NCBI RefSeq assembly: GCF_003711515.1
Contig: NW_021167082.1
Span: 3,279,691 to 3,343,690 of the forward strand
Length of the DNA: 64,000 nucleotides
From: Sodiomyces alkalinus F11
Taxonomy: Eukaryota; Ascomycota; Sordariomycetes; Glomerellales; Plectosphaerellaceae
Direction of reading: 5' to 3'
Shown here one piece after another: positions 48,670 through 57,613 of the stretch; within the stretch, counting starts at the first letter, position 1; the number at the start of each line of letters is the position of its first letter. The position numbers were made by a program, and so were the translations under genes. A model generated the notes under the pieces. That model had not been told where the DNA came from, ran no database searches, and saw only the letters and a list, made by a program, of their open reading frames with translations.

Positions 48670-48879
48670 TGTTAATTATTAGATTAAGCGTAGTTAAGAT
48701 CGTTATAAAATCGGTTAAACTTGATTAAGGTAATTATGTATAATTCCCACTATCTTAGACCGTTAGGGAAACGCTACCACCGTATTTTATATAGGGCAGA
48801 TTCTGTAAGCGTCCACCCGGATTATACTCTTTGCAGTCCGGCCCGTTACGTAACCGAAAAGACTGTGATCTGTTCGACA
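48670..48879 (-). repeat. copia-2 LTR, right (5' LTR)
   Basis: 210 bp, starts TGTTAATTATTAG and ends CTGTTCGACA. Its right-hand ~80 bp keeps CpA and TpG that the left LTR has lost, for example GACTGTGATCTGTTCGACA against GACTATAGTCTATTCGATA. An open frame at 48721-49170 runs from this LTR into the POP5 leader and is spurious. Confidence 0.9.
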
Positions 48880-49028
48880 AAAACCCCCCTTTACCCGGGT
48901 AGGTACTCTTCACGTTTGGCGACCCACTGTAAGTACCTTTCCTTACCTTACCTTATCGAGCACCCTCGTGTGAGAAATCGACCTGTCCGACGAGCATCTT
49001 CATCTCGACCAAGTGTCTGTCTTCCAGT
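48880..49028 (+). promoter_or_regulatory. POP5 upstream region, 149 bp
   Basis: The whole space between the copia-2 5' LTR and the POP5 start codon. It contains pyrimidine-rich stretches (CCTTTCCTTACCTTACCTTA near 48935) and TCTTCATCTCG near 48997, typical of fungal promoters and leaders. No TATA box is evident. Any further promoter elements would have to lie inside the LTR. Confidence 0.55.
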
Positions 49029-49602
49029 ATGGTTCGAATCAAGGAAAGATATCTACTTGTCAATATTCTCACTCCAACTCACTCTGGAAAACAGCTCTCT
49101 TCGGATATTCCCGATGTCCTCATCGTACATCAACCAGTGCCCAACAGCCTTACTGCTAGATCCCTTTTGAATGGCATACGGAGTCAAATCATCAGTTTAT
49201 TTGGAGATCTTGGAGCCGGAGCTATCGAAGGAAATGCCATGGGTAAAAGCTTGCTCTCCCAGAGAAACCGGTAAACCTCGTGGGCGTATCAGCATGCTGA
49301 GTACCAATTAATTAGTCAAATATCTGTCAAGGGCAACCTCAACTTTCATTCTCAAAGTCAAGAGGTCTCACTACCGGCTTGTTTGGGCTGCTCTCACAAC
49401 CATGACTCATCTCACACTCAGCACGGGAGAGCAAAGATCATGCGCGTTTCAAGTCGCACGCGTTAGCGGCACCATTCGTAAAGCAGAGCAAGAGGCCATC
49501 CGACGCGCCCGACAATTAGTGCTGGCTGCGCAGGCAGTGCGGTGTCCAGCTGTCTCGTCTCTACCTTCACATATGCCATATCCGCACGACACTAGTGGCT
49601 AA
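49029..49602 (+). CDS. POP5: Ribonuclease P/MRP protein subunit POP5
   Basis: Encodes a 166-residue protein in two exons, 49029-49242 and 49316-49602. The 73-bp intron (49243-49315) starts GTAAAA, has a CTGA branch-type site near 49298 and ends TTAG; joining restores a Val codon and the conserved junction GNAMVKYLSRATSTFILKV. Pop5 is a core protein of nuclear RNase P, which trims the 5' leader of pre-tRNA, and of RNase MRP, which cuts pre-rRNA. Family landmarks seen are the N-terminal MVRIKERYLLVNI, SLFGDLGAGAI (about 56-66), the KRSHYRLVWAALTTM block (about 89-103) and the C-terminal RVSGTIRKAEQEAIRRARQL helix. Length is normal. It converges on GPN2 with 75 bp between stops. Codon and dinucleotide use are normal, with no RIP damage. 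Confidence 0.95.
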
Positions 49603-49677
49603 GATAGCAGTGGCCTGCAATATGGCGAATGATCACAAGTCGAAGGAACAAAGGAACAAACGAACAAACCAACAGCC
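49603..49677. terminator. Shared 3' intergenic region of POP5 and GPN2
   Basis: 75 bp between the convergent stop codons. It holds an AAGGAACAAAGGAACAAACG short direct repeat near 49644-49663. Both transcripts must end here or overlap in antisense; no clear AATAAA signal is present on either strand. Confidence 0.5.
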
Positions 49678-50857
49678 TTAATTTCTACGCACAACTCTGA
49701 CACCCGTATCCATTGGCATCGTCAAGTCTCCAAAGTCCGGATCATCAACTTGTGGAACTGAAGCGGTAGTTGCATCGCCTTCCTGCTGTTGGTTCCCTTG
49801 ATTCTTCTTGAGCTGATTCTCCCACTCCTTCCGCTCTAGCTCATCGTACTTGTCCTTGCTGTCAACCCATCGCTCCTGGATGTCCTGCACATCCAGCAAG
49901 GAGGATTCGTTCCTCGTAGCAACCTGCCATACACTGTCGTTTGCGCCCTCGGCACCAAAGACATACCCACTGGCCCGATCAACGACTCTTAATAGGTGCA
50001 TCATGCTTTTCTTATTCTCCACGGCCAAAACTTCGAATCGAACCAATCCATAACTCTCGATCATGTTCGCCACCGCCTCGTGAAGCCGCGCAAACTTGTG
50101 ACTTCGCAAAGCCGGCGATTCATCTTCGAGGTATGGTATCAAATATGACAGATCCTGTACGTCTGTGTAGAAGTCGAGGTTAAAGGGGAGTGTATTGTAC
50201 GACGCGACCTTGTCGATCTTGCTCAGCACATTGATGTGCGGCAAGTCCATCTGGAGCATGGCACGCAGGGACAAGAGAAGGCTTGCGATGTATAGAGACG
50301 GCTGGGTGAGGCACATGGAGTCGTTTAGGTGCACAACGACTAGCTGTATTCCATTCAGCACGCATGGCATTGATTGCAGGTTATGGGATCATTGTGGCCT
50401 TTCGGGCGGCTTACCCTGTAACCAATCTTCTGGAGTCGGAAGAAAATGTTTCGTAAGGCATGATGATGCGTGTAGAGTTCGACTTGACCAGGACAGTCGA
50501 ATAGAACATAATCTTCGCCCAGCTCTTTGAGTTTGTCCTCCAGCCAATCCAAGTTATGTTCCAGCTGTTCAAGTGCGTACAAAACGCCACCATTTGGACC
50601 AAGGCAATCACGGCCCATTACGTCTTCTAGTTTCACCAAGTCGCGAATATCAATGGCCGCGGGATAACTCGTGTGGTCATTCGCAGGATCCAAGTTTACA
50701 ACAGAGCACACACGACCGATTGCACCGAGAAACTGATGCACTGCAAGGAATCAGCGGTGCCTGCCAATGTAGCTTGTGGGATGCTCTCCTTACTTCCGTC
50801 GCAGTATGTGCTCTTGCCAGACCCTGGGCTTCCAAGTACGAGCTGCGCAAAAGGCAT
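49678..50857 (-). CDS. GPN2: GPN-loop GTPase 2
   Basis: Minus-strand gene of three exons: 50857-50794, 50740-50415 and 50343-49678, giving 351 residues. Introns of 53 bp (50793-50741) and 71 bp (50414-50344) have GTAAGG/CAG and GTAAGC/CAG borders. GPN2 is a cytoplasmic GTPase that works with GPN1 and GPN3 in assembly and nuclear import of RNA polymerase II. Visible motifs are the P-loop GSPGSGKS (9-16), the family-defining GPN at 69-71, the G3 motif DCPGQVE (103-109) and the G4 motif SKID (171-174). The first Met is chosen because MPFAQLVLGSPGSGKS matches the usual compact N-terminus. The C-terminal tail (about 280-351) is charged and Gln-rich, as in fungal homologues. All key residues are intact. 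Confidence 0.95.
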
Positions 50858-50984
50858 TGGGTCAAGGGGAGCCACACCGTGATGGCTTGGACCAATACTT
50901 GGCAAGAATGAAGGCAGCTGGGCGGGCTGAGAATAGCGGCTGTCTGAGACGGTGAAAATTGAGTGCGCATATGGCAGTGGCTTG
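50858..50984 (-). promoter_or_regulatory. GPN2 upstream region, 127 bp
   Basis: All the sequence between the GPN2 start codon and the copia-1 LTR. It is free of RIP and has no clear TATA box. The promoter is either very compact or extends into the spared part of the LTR (50985 to about 51150). Confidence 0.55.
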
Positions 50985-51259
50985 TGTCGCATGGGCACAC
51001 GGACCACGAGGTGGTCCCTAGGGGATCCATGCCTGACTATGGGCTTCTGATCTCGGGGACCTCGGGTATCAGGATATAACAAGGGCGGATACCGGAAAAG
51101 ACCGGATAGGATCTAAATAATATAGTACCCATAACAGAGTCTTCACCACCTAAATTAAGGGTATAAAAGACTTATATAAATATAACTTGATATAATATAT
51201 ATATACGAGATTTCTGCTTTCTTAAGTTAATTATGTAAATCCTATTTTAATATACGATA
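50985..51259 (+). repeat. copia-1 5' LTR, least damaged copy
   Basis: 275 bp with inverted ends TGTCGCATGG and ACGATA (from GCGACA). The first ~150 bp keeps CpA and TpG that other copies have lost: TGTCGCATGGGCA here against TATCGTATAGGCA at 39644. The palindrome GACCACGAGGTGGTC lies near 50999. RIP changes become dense from about 51150 onward. The leader TTATAAGCCCGGTTTATAA follows. Confidence 0.9.
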
Positions 51260-54200
51260 GTTATAAGCCCGGTTTATAAGGCCTAAACGATGGATATTAA
51301 TAAGGCTACCCCTATTCTACTATAAAAAGTAATCACGTTTTATAAGCACTCTTTAAATAACTACTATTAACTTGATTAGAGTAATCAAGCGATTAATTAA
51401 CCTAGTAGCCTACTTGTTAATTAATTAATTAACCGATAAGTAAACGAAGATATCTTCTAATATATCTAGCGCCGAAGAGAAGGTAGCCATTATTACCCTT
51501 ATTAACTAGAGGGATTAGGCGATATAGGAGTACGTCGTATGCGGTAGATCTGCCTCCTACTAGGATAACTATCTTAATCTAAAGCTAAGCGACGAGGAGG
51601 CTAACGCCTACCTAGTTCTTAAGCCTATACTACTTAACGTTTATAAATACGAAGCCCTTATTATAGACCTAGACGCGGTAGAGGATATTATAGCTAGTAC
51701 GTCTTCCACTATTATACTAAAGGGCGACAAGGCTATTAATACCACGGACACCGCTATAACGGCTATAGCGGCTATAACGGCCACGGCTATAGCCGCTAGT
51801 AAGAAGAAGACGGCCGCTCGCCGGAAGGCTACGGCCGTATAAAAGAACTACTAATAAGGACGCCTATATTTATCGATAACCTCTCTGAAAAAAGGCGCAC
51901 GCGCTACCTATAAGATCGTCGTGTATACCGCGAGGAAAAGGCCGATTACGAAGTGTAGTAGAAGGAGTTTAGTAAGGTATGCTGGTATATCGAAGGGACT
52001 GTTTATACTATATTACGTAACCTCCTCGCTTAGTTATAGAATAACACCGTAAATAACCTATAAGCCTGGATTACTCTCCTCTACGTATATATAGGACTAA
52101 CCTCTATAGACCTTTATAAGGAAGCCCTAGTCCTATACCGATAATACACTACGCGTATAAAGGCTATACCTAAGGATATAGATAGGTAGGTTATAACCTA
52201 GAAAATAGCGATAATAGACTATAATTATATAAGCGTTTTAGAGCTATTAAGCGCGGATTATTAGGCGGAAAACGCGTTAAAAGCTATTAGACCTATTACC
52301 TATGAATAGAGTAATAATTACCTAGTCAATAACTACGACAAGATTACGGAAAATAAGCTAATAATTAACGACTTCGTAAAGGCTTAAAGGGCGGTTTTTA
52401 GAAATATAAAGAGCCTATACTCCTCCGCTATAAGGCCTAGAGTCGGAAGAGGTACCTTTAATACCCTAGGGAATCTCCCTAATACTAAGGATACTATTAC
52501 TCCTAATAATAAAGATAATAAGAGATATCCTCGTAGCGATACGTTGATAAAGGCTATCCCTCCCGTAACGAGGAGGCCCTATAAGATATATAAGAACATC
52601 TATACTACGGCCGCCTATTAGTATATAAGGCTAGATATACGCCCTTATAGCTAGCGTGGCCGTGAAGATATTACGAAGGTTATAGACAAGAAGATACGTA
52701 ACTATAGTTTTAAAAGCCGCGTAGATACCGCCATATAGAAAAGGCGGGAAGCTATAAGGGGTATTACTACTAAAATAGAGGAAGTATTGGAAGATTAACT
52801 CTACAATACTATGCCTATTATAACTATAGCTTTAAAAGACCTATCCGTTACCGCGACGGGGTAACTAGGCGTCTACCCTTCCTAAGAAAGGGGGGTGGCG
52901 TGTCCTTATACGATAATACTATTAAGATTATAATAGGGAGCGTCGCTCTTTATTAACTAATGTAAAGCACTATTATACTACACGATCCTAGATTTAGGAT
53001 CGTTAATCCACGTCTTTAATTAAGGCCGTTTTATGGCTATTAGACTACCCGCTAATACTCTATCTTTATCCCACTAAGTGAGTATTTATAAGACACCTAT
53101 CATTGGGTATAAAGACGTTAAGCTACGTGTGTAATCCGTATCTAGCACGAAAAGGCTATTACGCCTATACGATACCGTATACTATAAGAAGTCTTTTATT
53201 AATATTATCTTAGAACGCTAGCTACGCCTATGAGGCTACTAATCAACTACTAATCTACTCCGGCACCTTAAGATATATTGCTAGCTAATAATACCTATTA
53301 TAGGACTTCGAATATACTATTAAAGAGCGTTATTTATAAACAGATAGTAGAAAGACTAAGCTAGTTAAGAGTTATAGCAGGATATAATTAGAAGTAGACG
53401 ATGAATATAGTAATCCCTTTATTTTATTGCTAAATCGCGTTACCTTTATATAAGACTACCTAATAACCTTTATCCCGACTAGAAGACTAAAGGAATAGGG
53501 TATCGTTTTTAAATCCGGCCTCGAAGTGCTAAAGGTAGAGGGATTGTTAGCTTTACCTCTAAATAACGTTAGTAATTAGTACGCCCTTATTCTAACAGAT
53601 CGTTAATAGCACCTACTAAGCGGCTTCTTTAATAACTCTATAACGCCTACTATAAGCGTGGCTAACACTCGTTTATAGTATAAGAGGCTAGAGCAGGCTG
53701 GCGTTACTACCCTTATAGAAATAGGAGATACCCTTACTAGTAGCGTTATTAAAGGTACTTAAAAAGGTCCTGTTATAGTGGATTATAAGGCTTATGCCCT
53801 TAGTAAGGCAAAGAAAGTTATTTCTAGAAGGTCGCTAAACTAGTAAGCGACAATGCCGTGGTATAGGGTAGAGGCTGACCTCTTTAGCCTTAACGAGGCC
53901 TATAATAGTATAAAGGTTATAATACTTCTATACGATCCTAATACTCGTTAAGCTATCGTGAGGTTCCTGCGTGACTATAAATTAGCCTTATCTATATTAG
54001 TGAATTTTACGTTCTTCCTTTAAATGCAGTACTACTATACAATTATAGTAATCTGCCTGGATAGAGAAAGATCCCTTTATAAAGGCTTTGATAAAAAGGC
54101 CGATAAGAAAGGGATTTTAATTTAGAGATAATTGCTATATATAGCTGTATAGAATCCAAAGGCAGAACGCCACGGCGGCGTTTTCTTTACTATCGCCAGG

Positions 54201-56200
54201 ACCTACGTAACGGCCTTAGGTATCTAATAGGATATATACCCAGAACTAGTAGTTACTATAGTATATCTATATAACCTTATCCCTCGGAAGGACGTCTAGT
54301 GGAAAACCCCTTAAGGGTAAATAGAGGATTAGATTAATAAATATGGCCTAAAGATGATTCTAATAAAGCCTATCGTTAGCTACCTAAAGAGCTATAGTTA
54401 TAGAGCCTATCCACTAACCGCGGATTATTAACGAGGTCGTAACCGTAATGCCAAGCTCGTAGACAGAGTATATATCGGCTATGTAATCGGCTACGACAGC
54501 ACTAATATATATCGGATTTAGGTGCTAAAATTAGGGAGGATCTTACGCACGAGAGATTTTACCTTTAACGAAAAACTGTTATATAAAGATCGCGATATAG
54601 AGCCGCCGGTTACGGAAGAGGCCTTCGAGTAATTAAATCTACCCGTGGATTATTAACTCCACGATCCTCTCGCTATTACTACTAACGTTACCGATCTTCT
54701 ACCTAAACCACTACTAGAGCAGAATACCACGAGGGAGGCTATAGCAGAGGCTGCCACTACTACTACTACTAATACTGCTAGGGGGTAAATAGAGGTGCAG
54801 GTTTAATAACCACTATAGAATCTATAGAAGAATAATAATAGCTGGAGGCATAAAAGGCACGCGGAACAGGGTGAATAAGCCCTATAACGCCTTCTATGCC
54901 TCCGGCGGCACCTACTTTAACGCCTTCTATAATTATACCTATAATTATACCTTTAACAGTACCTGTTTTCCCTCCTTTAATAACTCTAAACGGCCCTCCT
55001 ATACCACTAACCGGAACTACGGATCTACCGCCTATTTTTAAACGGCCTAATAATACCGAAGATTAATCTAATAATACGGCCGTAACCGGTGATACCGTTA
55101 TAATAGGATTATTATCCCTAACTAATCGGTTCTTACAAAGGAATTAACTAGTACTACCACTACCATTAATCCGGTATCTACGGCTTCTGCTACGGCAGAG
55201 CCATCTACTATAGCTAAGTCTTTATAATCCTCTTCTTCTACTACTAATACTAACTAACCTACTTCCATAAGTAGAAGAAGCCGCCGTCCTGCTATTCTAA
55301 TAGCCGCTGCCGATAGACCTACGCGTAGTAGACGTCTAACCGACTATTATACCCCTCCTTCCTTTTATACCTTCTATAATCAGATTAATATACCTAAGAA
55401 GCCGTTACTACGCCGCGATATACCCGAGGGGCCTCTAAACTAGTTATAAATACTAAAAAGTCCCTATACATGAGAATAGATTAAGGCCGCCTTATAGAAG
55501 GTCGGCACGCTTAGGTAATAAGCACCTTTAAACAATGGGAATAGTCCTACTAGTAGGGGCACGGCTCGGGACTATCTAAATTAGTTCTAAGGCTACTAGA
55601 CCTTAAATAGGTTTTTAAGTATAAGGTCGATCTTATAGACTATATTAATAAGTTTAAGGCACATCTTTGGGTTCGAGGGGATTAATAACCAAATAACTAC
55701 CTTAACGCCTACGCCTCTACCCTCGCTAGAGGGACCTTTAAGTCGCTAATAAGTATTATAACCTACTTCGATCTAAAGACTTAGTAACTTAACGCTGTTA
55801 ACGTATTCACTAATACCCTGCTTAATGAAGAGATCTATATTAAGGACCCTCCTACTTAGTAGTTACTCTAGTCGGCTATAGGCCTTAAAGCCTATAATTA
55901 GCTCGAGTATATTTTAAAGTAATTTATATATATCTCTAAATAATGTAGAGGGATTTAACGGCTACGCTAGGCGTCATATAGCCTACGCCGTTCTCTAAAG
56001 CTATAGGACTAATAGCTCTCTTCTGTACTAAGTAAGTACGGCTTAAAGTAAAGGACTAACTCCCCGATATATAAGTTTTGGCGTAATAATATATAAACCC
56101 GCTTTTAAGTGGGGCTATATAGATAAGAGTTCCGAATATAAGTATACTACCTAATTTATATATACCGCTAGAGTAGAATACTATACTTATTATATTATTA
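51260..56200 (+). mobile_element. Ty1/copia copy (copia-1), gag to RT
   Basis: Plus-strand internal region following the LTR at 50985. Gag about 51440-52850 (the Lys/Arg-rich ASKKKTAARRKATAV near 51800 also occurs in the 20520-24147 copy). Protease near 52985-53120 (LDLGSLIHVFN, then IIGYKDVKLRV, the copia DSGxxxH pattern with Ser altered). Integrase about 53300-54400. The post-integrase block at about 54450-54560 reads KLVDRVYIGYVIGYDSTNIY, then RIWVLKLGRILRTRDFTFNE, a strong copia signature. RT starts near 55690: DNYLNAYASTLARGTFKSL and NAVNVFTNTLLNEEIYIKDP. Reading is lost after about 56000, and the YVDD box and RNase H are missing, so the copy is 3'-truncated. Confidence 0.85.
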
Positions 56201-56239
56201 CGTACCTAATCACCACTTAATTAAAACCACCACACTTAA

Positions 56240-57281
56240 TTAGAAACTAACTATCTAAGCTTTTATCGCTACTAACGCTATTAAAGTATCTATCTCCCTA
56301 GATTCCCCGTCTTCTTCTTACTCTACGCGGGCCTCCTCCTTAGCTCTCCTTACTAACGTATCTATTATACCCTTAAAATCAGCCGAAATACGCTTATATC
56401 TATAAGCCGCTATTACCTCCTTAATAATTATTCCTAAACTATTAAATACTCCATCTAACTTCCGAGGAGCTTATATACCCGTCTTATATTATAAAGTAGG
56501 CGGAGCCGTGGAAGCTAGAAGGGCGTCGCGACGTTCCTCGGCGGCGCCGACTTTAAAGGGTAAAGGGAGCCGTTAAGTACTATTCTTCCCTCAGCCCTTC
56601 TTCTTCCCCGTGCTAGATATCTCTATAGCACCTTTTAGCCGGCCTTTTACTCGAACCTTTATTAGTTTAAAGTCTCTAAGAGAGGGCGGCAGAAGCGTAT
56701 AACTAATAATCGTATCAGAATAATTCTATTACTAATAGGTATTAATAAATACTATACTAAGCGGCTTATAATTACGGAGGTGGTTATATAGTATATACCG
56801 GTAAGACAGGTATAAAGAGGTTATAATAGTATAAGGCTTATAGGATAACCTACTATACGATAAGGCTAAAAAGAACGCCGGCTATAATAATCTCTACCAT
56901 ATTTATTCGGTTAGCCCTCTCGAAAGTAATATCCGCCTCTTAATTTTTCTAGTATAGCTTTAAGCTCTTAAAAATAGTTATTAGGTTACCGGTAGTAGAG
57001 TGGATATACCGTTTAAGGCTAGCGTGGGAAGACTTTATAATAAAGGTGGTGCGATTACCGAAATAAGGGACCCTATTCACGAAGCACTCTACGATCTTCT
57101 CTTTATAAGAAGTAATCTAGGAATTTATAGCGTAATTAACTATATCGGCTAGGTATTTACCTAGTTACTAAAAGTCTCTAAGTCTTTACGTGAAGACCTC
57201 CTGGGTTAGGTGTATAAAAAGGTTATTCTAAGCCTTTAAAAACGAAGAAAAAGAGGGGTGGCGTTAAGCCGTTCTATCTAG
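56240..57281 (-). mobile_element. Mutator-like (MULE) transposase C-terminal remnant
   Basis: Minus strand, read from about 57260. The frame contains SFLKA, NNLFIHLTQEVFT, then IVECFVNRVPYFGNRTTF, and at about 57036-56982 SSHASLKRYIHSTTGNLITI followed by FKSLKLY and EADITFERA. This matches the C-terminal part of fungal MULE transposases, in which an ESxHxxLKRYLxSSTGDL block is followed by a long helix. The DDE catalytic core should lie upstream, beyond the LTR-3 at 57282, but I could not read it. Terminal inverted repeats were not found. Confidence 0.6.
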
Positions 57282-57613
57282 TGTAACTGGATGAAGACGT
57301 AGTGGCACCAGATCGTCAAGACAAAGATCAGATAAAGAGGTCAGTCCAGTAAAACCACGATGCATAACCAAAATATAACTAATACCGCTATAACCTTGAG
57401 CGAAGAAGTAGATCGGTAGTTACTGTTCTGATCAGGGTAACGTAAGTTAAACTGGAAAGATACCTTAAACGTGGAATAAGTAATTATAAAAGAGGATGAT
57501 AATTAAATAATCGTCCCTCGATAGGGATATCTAGAGCCTGTCCTTAATATATATATAGGAGGCAGATCCTATAGCCTTAAAAAAAGGGGGGGTTATATAA
57601 CTGGCTGCCGACA
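57282..57613 (-). repeat. LTR-3 copy, apparently solo
   Basis: 332 bp from TGTAACTGG to GCTGCCGACA, TG...CA ends, inverted relative to 24670-24997. Partly spared from RIP at 57290-57430. The transposase-like reading lies immediately to its left, so it may have inserted in the MULE. No convincing target duplication. Confidence 0.75.

Larger units (their letters stand above)
43338..48879 (-). mobile_element. Full-length Ty1/copia element (copia-2)
   Basis: A 5.5-kb element bounded by direct LTRs of about 210 bp (43338-43550 and 48670-48879). Read right to left: gag/pre-integrase region (about 48450-47000), integrase (about 47000-45900, poorly readable), RT and RNase H (about 45400-43700). RT is clear: about 44830-44680 reads LKKALYSLKNSLLLQ, a stop, then KHFSAILLADCF, matching the KALYGLRxSPxLW box, followed by ILFFYVNDIVS, where the FYVDD box has Asp changed to Asn. 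The 5' LTR faces POP5 and would transcribe away from it. The flanking pentamers AGCAA and AAAAC do not match, so no target duplication is visible. Confidence 0.85.

Noticed and set aside
48721..49170. 149-codon open frame crossing from the copia-2 LTR into POP5
   Set aside because: It starts within an LTR, runs out of frame over POP5 exon 1 and has no homology; POP5 in the other frame is convincing.
50195..51082. Several open frames overlapping GPN2 on both strands
   Set aside because: Shadows of GPN2 exons and introns; only the spliced minus-strand frame carries the P-loop, GPN and SKID motifs in order.
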